A stretch of DNA of 64,000 nt from Rosa chinensis. Its lineage: Eukaryota > Streptophyta > Magnoliopsida > Rosales > Rosaceae. This document shows positions 21,776-34,950 of this stretch, piece after piece. The stretch's first letter is position 1, and every line of letters begins with the position of its first letter. The translations under genes and the position numbers were made by a program. Below the pieces are notes generated by a model. That model was not told the origin of the DNA. It saw only the letters and a program-made list of their open reading frames with translations, and searched no databases. The DNA is taken from positions 248,001-312,000 of the forward strand of contig NW_020126816.1 in NCBI RefSeq assembly GCF_002994745.2, read 5' to 3'.

Positions 21776-24007
21776 TGATAGGAGCATTTTAATGCGACGT
21801 TTTACTTGCTTTTCCCTGCATTTTCTGCGTTATTTCCTTAATAAAACCCTGTTTAGGAAAGTTTCCATTCTTTGATTGGGAAAGTTCCTATTTGTAGAAA
21901 GTTTCTATTTTTGTAGTTTTTATTTATCATTTTTAGTAAGTTTCCATTTTTAGTAGTTTCTATTTTTCATTTTTAGAAAGTTTCCCACTTTTCATTTTAG
22001 GAAAGTTTCTATTTTTCTTACTAGTTTCTATTTTCAGGTCCTTGTCACAAATGAGCTGAAACGAGCTCACAAATGGAGAGAGAAGCTAGCCAACGTTGGA
22101 GGGAGACAAGATGAAGTACAAAGGGAAGCACAAATGAGCAGAAATGAAGAAATGAAGCTTTCCTGGTCCAACCAGGAAACCCTGTCCAGAAAAGGAAAGC
22201 TTGCCAAAACAAGACTCTTGAGCCAACCATGAATGGAGATCGAATTAATGAAGTGACATGGCAGGAGAGAAGCTTCTTGAAGACTCTAGATGATGACATG
22301 GCACAAAGGTGGCGCATGGAGGCCCAAGAACTATCAAGACTTGTTGGATTTTCGGCAAATGGATCAAAAGCCCACAAAGCCCATGCAATTAGGGTTTGTG
22401 ACGCAATGAAGAAACCCTAGAGATGTTTGCCGTCCAAAATGAAGAGAGAAACAAGGAAAATGACGTGGAAAATCAGAAATTAAAAGGAGATTTTCTAGGG
22501 AGATTTTCTAGGGCTATTTTTATGGAAATTCATCAAGAGATAAACCCTAGAATATCTTTTGCCGTCCAAGGAAAGAGAAAAAGGTGGAGACCAAGAAAAG
22601 CTCAAAAGAAGTCTAGATACATTCCTTAATTCCCTAAAGGAAGTTTGGCCGAATTGAACTACAAAAATCAGAATTATATCAAGGGAATTTCGGCAAGATT
22701 ATTTAGGGAATTAAATGGAATTTTGTGATTGGTTGAACCACCTCATAGGGCTTATTTGGCAAGATATTATTGGAGGAAATTATGTGGAATTTTCAGATTA
22801 ATTCCATAAGGTTTACACGGCTTGGAGAGCAAGTTGGCCGTCCCCTATATAACCTCCCCTCTTCTCAACGTTTTGGAGTTCCAAGTTCCATTCTTTACGT
22901 TTACACCTTGAGAAAATAATTCAGAAAACTCTTTAGACTAGCCGTGCTCCTCTCCATCCTCTAGGGCAACCACGAAGTGCAAGCAAGGCCAAGGAAGAAG
23001 AAGACAAGCCGTGCACACCATCCACCCTCCACCTTGAAGATTGCTTTCGAAATTCAAGAGACCACATCATCACTTCATTCATCTCATCTTCATCACGGTG
23101 TAATCCGATTCTCCTTGTACCTTTGCTTTGTATTTTCGTTGGTTTTGCCTTAGTTGACACATATGTATGAACAAGTATTGTTTTCTGAAATTTTATGATG
23201 AATTGTTAATTTTCAGATTCATATATTGCGATTTATGGTTGCTTTTGTGTGAGTGTTTGATTAAATTTGCATGATAGATAACTTTTGTATTTTAATCTTA
23301 TGTGGTTGCAAACACTTAGGGTTTTGATATAATTGGTGCTACGAATTTAAGAACATGAATCAACTTTTTGGTTTTGTGTTCTTGGATCGATAAGTAGTAA
23401 AGGTTTTGTACAAAAACCGAATTTAATCAAAGAAGATTGCAATTAGGTGGACTTTTTCATACTAAGTTGCACATTTGAGTTGATAGCCTTTCTAGGTGCT
23501 TAATGCGTTAAACATGACATGATTGACTAGCTTTCTAGGGTTTGATTGCATGTTTGATAGGATTAATCTAGGTGCTTTCGCTTAGGTTAATTAGCATTGA
23601 AAGTAAAATATGGGAAATTGTTTGCTTTTGAACGTTTCACATGATCAACTCCTCTTGCATGACTATGATGAACAATGATGAACTTGAATCAATTTTAATC
23701 ATGAGTTTCGACTTTGATCTTTGTTCTTACATTCCATTTATATTTTTATGTTTTTGCGTTTTTAATTATTTAGTTAGCTTTTATTTTCGAAAATAGAAAA
23801 CCAAAATCAAAAATCCCCCCTTTTTCGTAAATATGTATATATTTTGTTTTATTTTTGTAAATATTATACTTTGTTTTAATTTTAATTGTTTAATTGTTTG
23901 ATAATGACAGGTGTACCCTCAATCCCCGGAATAGAACGATCCCTATTTACTTTATACTACTAATGACATTTCAGGGTTAAATTGGTCGCTCGATAAAAGC
24001 GACATCA
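21776..24007 (+). repeat. Element C 3' LTR
   Basis: 2232 bp, matching the 5' LTR apart from at least one substitution at 22333. It is followed by the second TTGCA duplication and the resumed gag of element A. Confidence 0.94.
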
Positions 24008-24487
24008 TTGCATGTTTGCACAAACAGATTGGAATTCTCGTACGTGCTTGTTAGCATCCTCCATATTGAGGCCATGGAAGATAGGGAGCTTGTGCAACAA
24101 TCCACTCTTAAGCTCGAACTCTGCCTGTCTTCCAGCTGCAGGGGCAGGGTATACTATGCCTGTAGGGGGTCCTCCTTCAACAGTTGCGGTGGAGAGTTCC
24201 CTAATAGATGCCATTCTCTCTTCTTCGACTTCTTCAGGTGGTAGTGAAGGTGGTGGTGTAGAGTTGGACGAAATCACAGGTGAAGGTGATCGTGAAGGAG
24301 GAGATGGACTTGGTGTAGGTGATGTAGACTCCTCAGAAAAGTAAGTCCGCTTCCCTTGCTCATTAAATGTGTACTCTTTGTATGTTGAAGGGGAAGGGCT
24401 TGTGTGCTCAAGAAGTGAAGGATTCTTCAAACGAGCGAGCCTTGCTTCAATTTCCTTTAGTGTAGAGGGTCTAAAAGGCTCGGTCAT
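24008..24487 (-). pseudogene. gag: gag of element A, N-terminal segment
   Basis: The first 160 codons of Gag (MTEPFRPSTLKEIEARLARLK...), with a Ser/Pro-rich low-complexity stretch at about residues 45-80 and the start of the gag core ([19 protein letters not shown]). It is cut by element C after the codons for ANMQ. The open frame here keeps the base that C has lost, so C's frameshift is private to C. The start codon is the second ATG of ATGAATG, as in J and H. Confidence 0.9.
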
Positions 24488-25370
24488 TCATAGGATTCCT
24501 GAACATTATCAGAATTCAAAGAAGTTAGCAAAGTATAAAGTAAACTAATTACAAATTAGCGATTTATACATCAACGTTACTATTCACGGGTCACTATTCA
24601 CAAGTTACTATTCATGACTTTACTATTTATGATTTATACAAGTATAAAATAGAGTATAAATTAAAACTATCCACAATCTTTTCACAAATAAACCACGTAA
24701 GAAGTTTATACAAGTATAAAATGTACAAAACAACACAATTTACAAGTGGAGGTTATGTTCAAGTATCTTATTATCTTTACAAAATAAAGTTAATATCTCA
24801 ATTGATTACAAGTTGTAAGTCGAGCCCAATAGAAACCACTACTATTGGTGAGATACGATCTAGGGATAGTCGCCTAGACATAAGTCGCTTTCCTTTGTTT
24901 CAGAAGGCTAGATGGCCAGATTAAGAGGTAAGTGAGAGGGAGGACTCATTTTGGTGACACTACGGAGGCTACTCCCTCATTGAGGTTTAGGCCCCTATTG
25001 GCTACTCCCACATTGTGGTTTACGCACAGTCTATAGTATCTCTGAGATCCAATTTGAACCCATCACCCAGGGTCTCAACCTAAGACACCACCTATATGCC
25101 CCTTACTCAGCTTGGAAAGAACTCATGTGTTAGACAGTTCTCCAAATGCTAATAAAAGCCGCCCACAACCTCATAAGACCTTAGAAAGGCACTAATGAAG
25201 GGTTAAAGCCAATATTAACAAAAGGGCCCTTATCTACTCATACGATTTTACACACTTATAACAATTAAGGACTTAACAATATTTACAATTAATTCTTTTC
25301 TTTTGTATAACAAAATTTGACACATTGTAAACACAACTTTTACACAACAAAACGTCACACTTTGTACACT

Positions 25371-25408
<38 letters not shown>

Positions 25409-26174
25409 GAAAATACTTACAAATATTTGTTTTTCTTCCTTTTCTTTACAATTATTTTCAACACTTAGGTACGGGAACAGGGAGTCTCGATGTGCAATGG
25501 GACTGAAACAGCTACCCTTTTCAAGACTATGTTTAATCCAATATACCTTAGTGAATCATAATATTTTCATTTGTTATATATACCATTGATTTCAAATTCA
25601 ATTCGAAGCGGTAAATCAAGAGGACGTGCGGCCCAAGTATAGTCGTCAAGACACTAAGTCCCTCCTACATCCTTTGGGCAACCTTACTGAAATGGCTAGG
25701 TAGGGGAGGACGAACACAAGAGGTAGGATCCATTTTGGCATAGGCTACTCCCTCATTGAGGTTTACGCCCATTTGTAAGCACTTCTGAATCCAAGAACCA
25801 GTCATGAGCGTTGTCCCCTTCCTAGACACCATCCCACATAGGCTATACTTACTTGGATATAAAAGGTCCTAAGTGTGAAGACAGTTCAATGAATGTTAAT
25901 AAAGGCCGCCCTCAACCTTAAGGGACCTGGACTAGGCACCAATAAGGGGTTTAGGCCAATATTAATAAACACGACTTCACCTATTCCTTCTTTAATTTAC
26001 AACCTACAATTAGAATTCGTATTCAATAATATAAATAACAACCTAAGTAATTAATTAACCAATTAACTAACAAATTATGAACAATTAACAAGTAAGTTTT
26101 TTTTTTTTTTTTTTTTTTTCCGAACACTATATAAACAAAAACAAATATTCACAATATGACAAATGATTTTTCAA
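24488..26174 (-). other. Element A leader
   Basis: Minus-strand leader with modules M1 (about 25975-25445) and M2 (about 25230-24790), matching C and H. T runs at 25371-25406 and 26098-26120 (A runs on the sense strand) sit at the same module boundaries as in C and H but differ in length. No gene is seen. Confidence 0.7.
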
Positions 26175-26192
26175 TCCCCGGCAACGGCGCCA
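26175..26192 (-). promoter_or_regulatory. Primer-binding site of element A (tRNA-Asp)
   Basis: The plus strand reads TCCCCGGCAACGGCGCCA, the tRNA-Asp 3' end. It lies 5 nt from the 5' LTR boundary at 26198. Confidence 0.95.
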
Positions 26193-26197
26193 AAAAT

Positions 26198-28568
26198 TGG
26201 TGTCGCTTTTGTTGAGCGACCAATTTAACCCTGAAATGTCATTAGTAGTATAAAGTAAATAGGGATCGTTCTATTCCGGGGATTGAGGGTACACCTGTCA
26301 TTGTCAAACAAATAAACAATTAAAATTAAAACAAAGTATAATATTTACAAAAATATAACAAAATATATACATATTTACGAAAAAGGGGGGATTTTGGTTT
26401 TTGGTTTTCTAGTTCGAAAATAAAATCTAAGTAAAGAATAATTAAAATGCAAAAAAACATAAAAATACAAATGGGATGTGAGAACAAAGATCAAAGTCGA
26501 AACTCATGATTAAAATTGATTCAAGTTCATCATTGTTCATCATAGTCATGCAAGAGGAGTTGATCATGTGAAACGTTCAAAAGCAAACAATTTCCCATAT
26601 TTTACTTTCAATGCTAATTAACCTAAGCGAAAGCACCTAGATTAATTCTATCAAACATGCAATCAAACCCTAGAAAGCTAGTCAATCATGTCATGTTTAA
26701 TGCATTAAGCACCTAGAAAGGCTATCAACTCAAATGTGCAACTTAGTATGAAAAAGTCCACCTAATTGCAATCTTCTTTGATTAAACTCGGTTTTTGTAC
26801 AAAACCTTTACTACTTATCGATTCAAGAACACAAAACCAAAAAGTTGATCCATGTTCTCGAATTCGTAGCAACATTCACATAAAAACCCTAAATGTTTCG
26901 AACCATTCAAGATTATCATACAAAAGATTTCTATCATGCAAATTTAATCAAACACTCACACAAAAGCAACCATAAATCGCAATATATGAATCTGAAAATT
27001 AACAATTAATCATAAAATTTCAGAAAACAATACTTGTTCAAACAATTGTGTCAACTAAGGCATAACCAACGAAAATTACAAAGCAAAGGTTACAAGGAGA
27101 ATCGGATTACACCGTGATGAAGATGAGATGAATGAAGTGATGAATGGACCCTTGAATTTCGAAAGCAATCTCCAAGGGTGGTGATGGATGGTGTGCACGG
27201 CTTGTCTTCTTCTTCCTTGGCCTTGCTTGAACTTCGTGGTTGCCCTAGAGGATGGAGATGAACACGGCTAGGCTAGGGAGAGTTTCTGATTTTTTTCTCA
27301 AAGTGTAAATGCAAAAAGTGTGGAACTCCTTGACGTTGAGAGAAGAGAGGAATATATAGGGGACGGCCCCTAGGTCTCCATGCCGTCAAAAACCCTAGAA
27401 AAGCTCACGGCTATTGCTTGCTTTGTCCACATATTTTCCTCCAATGAATTCTTGCCACATAAGCCCTATGAAGTGGTGCAACCAATCACAAAATTCCAAT
27501 ATTAATTCCCTAAATAATTCTTGCCGAAATATGTAGATAATTTCTGATTTTATACACCAATTTCGGCAACAATATATTTAGAGAATAAAGGGGGATGAAC
27601 CTAGACTCCTTTGAGAGCTTTTTGTGTTCAACACATATTCTCTTTCCTTTAAAAGCTCCCTAAGAAATCTCCACGAAATCTCTTTATTTTTCTGATTTTT
27701 CCTCACGGCAAAAACCCTAATTTCTCTCTTCATTATCTCTTGGCCGAATTCCCTAGGGTTTGCACGGCATTCCCTTGTTTTCCTCTTGGCTTGGACGGCT
27801 AGGAGTCTTCTAGGGTTTATCTCTTGATTTATTTCCATAAAAATAGCCCTAGAAAATCTCCCTAGAAAATCTCCTTTTAATTTCTGATTTTCCACGTCAC
27901 CTCCTTGTTTCTCTCTTGCAAATTCACGGCAAAACATCTTTAGGGCTAGGGTTTGCGTCACAAACCCTAGTTCCATGGGCTCTTGTGGGCTTTTATCCAA
28001 TTAGCCGAAAATCCAACAAGTCTTGAGAGTTTTTGGGCCTCCATGCGTCACCTCTACGCCATGTCATCATCTAGAGTCTTCAAGAAGCTTCTCTCATGCC
28101 ATGTCACTTCATTAATTCGATCTCCATTCATGGTTGGCTCAAGAGTCTTGTTTTGGCAAGCTTTCCTTTTCTGGACAGGGTTTCCTGGTTGGACCAGGAA
28201 AACTTCTTTTCTTCATTTCTGCTCATTTGTGCTTCCCTTTGTACTTCATCTTGTCTCCCTCCAACGTTGGCTAGCTTCTCTCTCCATCTGTGAGCTCGTT
28301 TCAGCTCATTTGTGACAAGGACCTGAAAATAGAAACTAGTAAGAAAAATAGAAACTTTCCTAAAATGAAAAATGGCAACTTTCCTAAACTGAAAATGGGA
28401 AACTTTCTAAAAATGAAAAATAGAAACTACCGAAAATAGAAACTTTCTACAAATAGGAACTTTCCCAATCAAAGAATGGAAACTTTCCTAAACAGGGTTT
28501 TATTAAGGAAATAACGCAGAAAATGTAGGGAAATGCAGTTAAAACGTCGCATTAAAATGCTCCTATCA
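26198..28568 (-). repeat. Element A 5' LTR
   Basis: 2371 bp; sense-strand start TGATAGGAGC at 28568, end CGACACCA at 26198. The last bases are CACCA rather than the CATCA of its relatives. The U5 terminal hairpin (GTCGCT/AGCGAC) lies at 26202-26220, the TATA box at 27351-27358, and the U3 interrupted palindrome at 28181-28201. Confidence 0.92.
27351..27358 (-). promoter_or_regulatory. TATA box of A 5' LTR
   Basis: Sense TATATATT after CCGTCCCC, with a CCAAT-type box about 130 bp upstream. This would be the promoter for element A. Confidence 0.7.
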
Positions 28569-28578
28569 GCATTAAAAT
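28569..28578 (-). mobile_element. Element F, second fragment (10 bp)
   Basis: Sense ATTTTAATGC equals LTR positions 11-20 of this family. ATTTT is the target duplication of solo LTR E and AATGC is the target duplicate of element A. This sliver is the only F sequence left of E in the window; F should resume with GACGTTTTA beyond A's far end. Confidence 0.75.
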
Positions 28579-29736
28579 TGATGCGCTCAAAGCGAGCGCA
28601 TAATTTAACCCTAAAAATATCATAGTAGTATAAGCAAGTAGGGATCGTTCTATTCCGGGGATTGAGGGTACACCTGTCATTGTCAAACAGTTAAACAATT
28701 AAAATTACAACAAAGTATAATATTCACAAAGATTTTCACAAGTATAAACATTATTTACTAAAAAAGGGGGGATTTTGTTTTTGGGTTTTTCAAAAATTAA
28801 TTAAGTAAACAAACGAATTAAAATGCAAAAACATAAAAATACAAATGGAATGAGAGAACAAAGATCAAAATCGAAACATATGATTAAAATCGATTCAAAC
28901 CCTAATATTGTTCATCTAAGTCATGAGAAAGGAGTTGATCATGTGAAACATTCGAAAGCAAATGAATTCCCATTTTTTACTTTTCAATGCTAATTAACCT
29001 AAGCGAAAGCACCTAGATTAATCCTATCAAACATGCAATCAAACCCTAGAAAGCTAGTCAATCATGTCATGTTTAACGCATTACACATAGAGAAAGGCTA
29101 TCAACTCAAGTGTACAACTTAGTATGGAAAAATCCACCAAATTGCAATCCTCGTTAATTAAATTCGGTCTTTGCACAAAACCTTTACTACTTTGATTCAA
29201 GTTTACACAAAACGAAAAGTCGATTTCATGTTCTTAAACCTAGCACCAATTATATCGAAACCCTAAGTGTTTGCAACCACATAAGATTAAAATACAAAAG
29301 TTATCTATAACGCAAATTTAATTAAACAAACCCACATAAGCAACTCTCGAAGAACAATAATATGAATCTGAAAATTCTCAATTAATCATAAAAATTCCAG
29401 AAATTAATATTTGTTCAAACACATATGTCAACTAGTTCATAACCAACGAAATTCAAAGCAAAGGTTACAAAGGAGAATCGGATTACACCGTGAGATGGAG
29501 ATGGTGATGAACGATTGATGTGGTGGTCTCTTGAATCTCGAAAGCAAGCTTCAAGGTTGGAGATGGATGATGGATGCTCACGGCTATGCTTCTTCTCCCT
29601 TGGCCTTGCTTGAACTCGTGGAGATGACTAGAGGATGGAGAAACTCACGGCTATGCTAAGAACTTTTCTGAATTTTTTTCTAAAGTGTAAATTGTATGGA
29701 GAGGAACGGACCCCTTCTCAACGTCAAAGAGGTGGG

Positions 29737-29744
29737 TATATATA
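29737..29744 (-). promoter_or_regulatory. TATA box of solo LTR E
   Basis: TATATATA with CCAAT-type boxes at about 29805-29880. The LTR is split by J upstream of this point, so most of its U3 is now 28 kb away. Confidence 0.6.
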
Positions 29745-30387
29745 GGAGCACGGCTAGGGTTCACAAAGCAATCAGAATTTTCCACATAGCTTCAACCAAT
29801 GATAATTCGCCAAGTAAGCTTGTGATGTGGTCCAACCAATCATAGAATGCCAAGTAAGCCTTGTGATGTGTTCCAACCAATCAAAATTCTCTAAAATAAC
29901 TCCCTAATATTTAATTGCCGAATTTCCTTGAAATTATTCTGATTTTCTTCATGAATTTCGGCTAACATTCCTTTAGGGAATTTAGGGATGAATCTAGACG
30001 CCTTTTTAGCTTTTCCTTGGTGCACACATATTTTCCTTCCATAAATATCTCCCTTGAATCTCTCTTGGTGTCATCTCCTTGATTATTTCTGATTTTCACG
30101 TTGGCAATCACACCAAATTATTCCTCCAACAATATTTCTTTCCATAAAAGTCTCCCAAGAAAATCTCTCCTTGAAATCCTCAATCAATCATCTTTAATTC
30201 CCATATTGTCACCTTGTTTTTCCATGTCATCTTCATGAAGCTTCTTGATAGGAGCATTTTAATGCGACGTTTTAACTGCATTTCCCTACATTTTTCTGCG
30301 CCATTTCCTTGAAAAATCCCTGTTTGGGAAAGTTTCCATTCTTTGATTGGGAAAGTTCCTTATTGTAGAAAGTTTCCATTTTTGTCT

Positions 30388-30458
30388 TCATTTCTCATTT
30401 CTCATTTTTCATTTCTCATTTCTCATTTCTCATTTCTCATTTCTCATTTCTCATTTCT
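30388..30458 (+). repeat. TTTCTCA heptamer microsatellite in U3
   Basis: About nine to ten near-perfect TTTCTCA units. The array in the 3' LTR (about 56249-56319) has the same length. Unstable repeats that are still equal in both LTRs indicate a very recent insertion. Confidence 0.8.
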
Positions 30459-31324
30459 AGAAAGTTTCTATTTTTCATTTTTAGTAAGTTTCTATTTTTC
30501 ATTTTTAGAAACTTTCCATTTCTCAATTTTAGAAAGTTTCTATTTTTCAAATTAGGTAAGTTTCCATTTTTCATATTAGTTTCTATTTTCAGGACCTCCG
30601 AGCTAAAAAGTGGAAATGAATGCACGAATGGAAAGAGGAGCTTGCGAACATCAAGACGAACGAATATGAGAAGAATTGGGCCACACATTTGAGCAGAAAT
30701 GAAGAAACAAGCTTTCCTAATCCAACTAGGAAACCCTGCGAAATGGAGGAAGGCTTTCCGAGCAAGTTTCCAACGCAACCATGAAAAAGAAATGGAAAAA
30801 TAATGAGTTTTGCGTTGGAAGATGAGAAGACTTGAAGTTGAAGCAACGAGGCCCAAGAACTCTATGGATTTTCGGCAAAATGGATCAAGGCCCATCAAAA
30901 GCCCATGGAATTAGGGTTTGTGACGCATGGAGGAAACCCTAGGGTTGCATTGCCGTGAAAATCAAAAGGAGGAGGCAAAAGTGGCGTGAAAAATCAAGGG
31001 AAGAATCAAAGATTACGCAAGAGATTTTCTAGGGTGGAGTTTAAGGAAAGAAATCAAGAAAGAGACCAAATTGCGTCTAGGTTCATTCCTAGAAACCCTA
31101 AGTATATTTTGGCCGAAAATACAAGAAGAAAATCAGAAAATATTCAAGGAATTTCGGCAAGAATATATTAGGGTATCTTCTTGGAGTTTTATGATTGGTT
31201 GGATGACACACTAGGGCTTACTTGGCAATTTCTCATTGGTGGAAGGCATGTGGAATTATTAATTTAATTCCTTGGTAAATAAATCAGAAAACTCACGGCT
31301 TGGAAGCCAAGACATGCCGTTCCC

Positions 31325-31332
31325 TATATATA
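31325..31332 (+). promoter_or_regulatory. TATA box of J 5' LTR
   Basis: TATATATA after TTCCC, with ATTGG at about 31196. The 3' LTR copy is at 57186-57193. Confidence 0.7.
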
Positions 31333-32260
31333 CACTCACCCTAGACGTCTCCAAAAACCACTTTTACAATTCAGAAAATTCTCTCTACGCGCGGAAGCTC
31401 TCTCCATTCTCTAGTGCAACTTTTGGCGTTTTCAAGCAAGGAAGGAAGAAGCAAGCTTAGGCCGTGAGCATCATCATCCATTCCACCTTGAAGCCGTGTA
31501 CTTTGAAGCTTGCTTTCGAGTTTCATTAGTTCATCATTCGAGTTATTCATCCATCTCTCCATTCACGGTGTAATTCAACCTTCTTTCTTGTAATCACTTT
31601 TGATTCTCCTTGTTTGATTTCGTTGGATGTTGTTCTAGTTAACGTTTATGTTTGAACAAGGTTTATATTCTGAAAATTTATGATTGATTAAGGATTTTCG
31701 ATTTCTATGTTGTGATTCCAAAGTTGCTTATGTGTGATTGTTCGATTGAGTTTGCTTTATAGATAACTTTTGTATTTTAATCTTATGTGGTTCGAAACAC
31801 TTAGGGTTTTGATATGAATGGTGCTAGATTTAAGAACATGAAATCGACTTTTCGTTTTGTGTAAACTTGAATCAAAGTAGTAAAGGTTTTGGACAAAAAT
31901 CGAATTCAATTGAAGAGGATAGCAATTAGGTGAACTTATTCATACTAAGTTGTGCACTTGAGTTGATAGCCTTTCCTTGAACTTCTTGCGTTGAACATGT
32001 ATGATTGACTAGCTTTCTAGGGCTTGATTACATGTTTGATAGGATTAGTCTATGTGCTTTCACTTAGATTAATTAGCATTGAAAAGTAAAATATGGGAAA
32101 TCGTTTGCTTTCGAATGTTTCACATGATCAATTCCTTTCACATGACTTGGAAGAACAATGTAGGTTTGTATTCGAATTTAATCATGAAATCGGTTTTAAT
32201 CTTTGTTTCTTACATATCATTCTTGTATTTGTGTTTTTGTTTATACTTAGTTTTATTCTT

Positions 32261-34935
32261 TGATACGTGCAAAAGCATTCGCCAATTTAAACCCTGAAAA
32301 TGTCGAGCGTTAGTATAGGATAAGCAGGGATCGTTCTAAACCGGGGATTGAGGGTGCTAACATGTGAGAAATAAATCTAAGGGAAGAATATACATTCCAT
32401 ACGAAAATTACAAGAACATTTACAAAATTACGAAAATTAGAGAGAATTAGAGAGACATACATTTAACACAAGGTTAGAGAACAAAGAATGAAGAAACAAT
32501 CGAAAATCACAAGTATATATAGACATAGATTTCGAAAGAAAGAGAGAGTTTGAGTTAGAAAAGGTTATGGAAATCCTACTCCTATTTAAATACATTTTAC
32601 AAATCCATACCACATTAGAAATCCATATACAACAAGGATTACTAGTTATATACTAATTAGGATTACTTAATTACTAAGAAAACAAATTATTGACCAAGTC
32701 AAACACAAAATACTAAGTCAAAACTAACTCTAACTACTTTCCCTAAAATTTAGGAACCTATCCCTAAAATTAAGGAGACTCTAACAAACTCATAACAAAC
32801 TCCTAAAAAACACTAAAACTAAAACAAACACATATTTACTATTCACGGAGACACTATTCACGAATTAAAAACATTTATTTTTTTTTATTTATTATTTTTA
32901 TTTAACTAGGTTAACATGCTACCTAAAAATCTAAGTTAATTTTATTTATTTACACAAACAAGAAAACATAAAGATGGGGGGTTTTTTGAAGATTGAAAAC
33001 ATAAATTTTCAGAAAATAAACAAAGATTGAAAACGTTTTTATTTACATAGGTGGGAAAAGAAGAATTTTTGAAGAACAATTTTTCAAGAACTAATCAAGA
33101 ACAATCCATTCATGCAATCTTTAATCTTTTAGTTACCATGAAACGATATCAACCAAGAAACAAAGTTACAAGCGCCCAATGTCCCTTATATGACTTCCCT
33201 TTACACAATTGAGTAGAACAAGCGCCTAAACAATATACTTCAAATGCAGGTATCACACAATCAAAGCAACTCATGATCTCATGCATTCGAATCATTAAGC
33301 ACAAGTGAAAGTTTAGTCAATAAACATGCAAATTCAAGTACTCAAAGCAAGTCTTTTCATTACATGCATAATCTGATCTCGACCTTTGTCCAAAGCCTTT
33401 ACTACTATATTGAATTAGGGTCACGAAGCGTTTAACCTAATTACTAGCTCCAATTACATGCAATCATCCTAAGTTTGCAACCAAAGAACAAGAACACATA
33501 AAAGTTATCTATAAAACAAAACCAGATTATCAATCCATATTTCGGCAATTAATCAAGATCAAGAACACACAAACACATCAATCATAGAAAAGAACATCCA
33601 AATCGCATCCAAAAATCAGAAAGTTATCTCATGGTTTCGGTTTTACACATAAGGAAATCAAAAACAGAATTTATATCAAACAAGTTACAAAACCGTAAGG
33701 AAAACATGATGAAGATGGTAAGAACAACCCTTAGACACGTCCCAAGGTTCCAAAGCAGCTCCAAGGTGGTGGCACAAGGTGAAGATCACGGCAAGGATGG
33801 AGGATGGCACGGCTAGGAACTTGTAGATGCAAAAACCTGAAACTCAAGAGCAAACCGGTGAGAAACGAAATTGTGGAGAATAATGTGTCAACCCTGAACG
33901 TCTAATACACAAGGTATATATAGTAGAACGTCTCAAGGCACTCCCAATTCGTTTCTACTTGGTTTCTCTTAGTTCGTGTTGATTTAGGACTCCTTTGGCA
34001 CAAAACAGATTTCCGGCAGGATTGACCTCAGTCCACTAAAACGTCCATAACTTCCTCTAGAAAATAGCTATTGATGAACCGTAAAAATATTTGGAAACTA
34101 GACATCCGTAGCTTTCCAACCATATAAAGATCATAATTTTCTGAGCTCTGAGCGATTTTTGACACTCCGTTGAAGTTGACTGATCTGCACAGGCAGATTT
34201 CCGAATCTGTAATGGATTTGACTTTTAATGCACAAGTTGAGTCCAATTCGATTTTCCTTTACATCACATGCCTCTCACATGTCTTCCACGCCTATTGTGA
34301 AGTAAAAACGTCAAGAACCTTCAAGAACCTTCAAGAATCTCACGGCAATTCAATCCTTACTCAACAAGAAGTCCAAATTCCACATTGCTTTGTAATTCGA
34401 ATTCCTTGTTGCTTCCTATTCCATGTGCACGGCATATGATCTTCTTGAGACTTCTAGATGCTTCATGATCGTTCCATAGCTCTCCTAGTATGAGTAGAAC
34501 TCCATATGCAAGTAGGTTTCCTAGTTGAATACGAACTTCTTTTCTGCGATTCTTCTACACTCTTCCGGAACCTTCTTGAGTAATCCTTATCCAACAGGGA
34601 CTCCTTGTCACACTAGGATTCCATATTTGAGTAGAATTGGGTTTCCCTGTTCAAGTAGAACTTCTAATTTCCGCGACTTAAGAGTTTGAATCCAAGTCAG
34701 CTTCTGATTCCTACTCCAACTAGGATTCCTTTTCCTAGTCAAACTGGGAGAACTTCCATTTCTTCATTTCTCTTCATTTCTGCGCCACTTGTGCCTTCCT
34801 TAGCCATTTTTGGACTTTGAGACTCCATTTTCACCTGAAAAACACTAACTAAGTTAAATTGATCGAGATAAAGGAAATAACTTAGCAAAATATAGGGTTT
34901 AATCATTATTAACGTCGCATTTTATGCTCCTATCA
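32261..34935 (-). repeat. Element K 3' LTR
   Basis: 2675 bp; sense start at 34935. It includes the U3 palindrome (34707-34727), a TATA box (33915-33922) and a G6 run near 32980 that is G5 in the 5' LTR. Short frames at 33631-33816, 34028-34246 and 34170-34439 recur unchanged in the 5' LTR and are not supported as genes. Confidence 0.94.
33915..33922 (-). promoter_or_regulatory. TATA box of K 3' LTR
   Basis: TATATATA on the sense strand. The 5' LTR copy, which would drive K, is at 45659-45666. Confidence 0.65.
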
Positions 34936-34950
34936 AATTCCCCCACACTT
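34936..34950 (-). promoter_or_regulatory. Polypurine tract of element K
   Basis: Sense AAGTGTGGGGGAATT abuts the 3' LTR. Two further tracts are at 36005-36014 and 37158-37173. Confidence 0.88.

Larger units (their letters stand above)
14245..24007 (+). mobile_element. Element C: complete gag-only LTR retrotransposon
   Basis: Two 2232-bp LTRs (14245-16476, 21776-24007) flank a PBS, a ~1.7-kb leader, gag, a ~2-kb noncoding 3' region and a PPT. The target duplication TTGCA is present on both sides (14240-14244, 24008-24012). It lies head-on in the gag of element A, in the opposite orientation. Pol has been removed by the same deletion as in A. I noticed one LTR-LTR difference (C in the 5' copy, A at 22333 in the 3' copy), so insertion is recent. 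It could move only with protease, RT and integrase from another element. Confidence 0.94.
240..28568 (-). mobile_element. Element A: gag-only Athila-type retrotransposon broken by three insertions
   Basis: Read on the minus strand: 5' LTR 28568-26198, PBS, leader, gag, 3' noncoding region, PPT, and a 3' LTR starting at 2428 and cut at 240 by element D. It is interrupted by solo LTR S1 (4302-6532), element B (6865-13388) and element C (14245-24007). Removing each insert with one target-duplication copy restores contiguous homology to element C. There is no pol; gag ends at the same deletion junction as in C. The two LTRs show at least four substitutions and two 1-bp indels over about 2.2 kb, so insertion was recent but before its three inserts. 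The 5-bp target duplicate on the right is 28569-28573 (GCATT); the partner lies outside the window. Confidence 0.9.
30246..32260 (+). repeat. Element J 5' LTR, upstream part
   Basis: 2015 of 2228 bp. U3 carries a TTTCTCA heptamer microsatellite (30388-30458) and degenerate GAAAGTTTC units. The palindrome with arms TTTCCTA and TAGGAAA is at 30713-30733. It breaks at 32260 with the first TTCTT copy. Confidence 0.93.

Noticed and set aside
30388..30458. CRISPR-like or satellite array
   Set aside because: Units are 7 bp with no spacers and occur within an LTR; it is a simple microsatellite.
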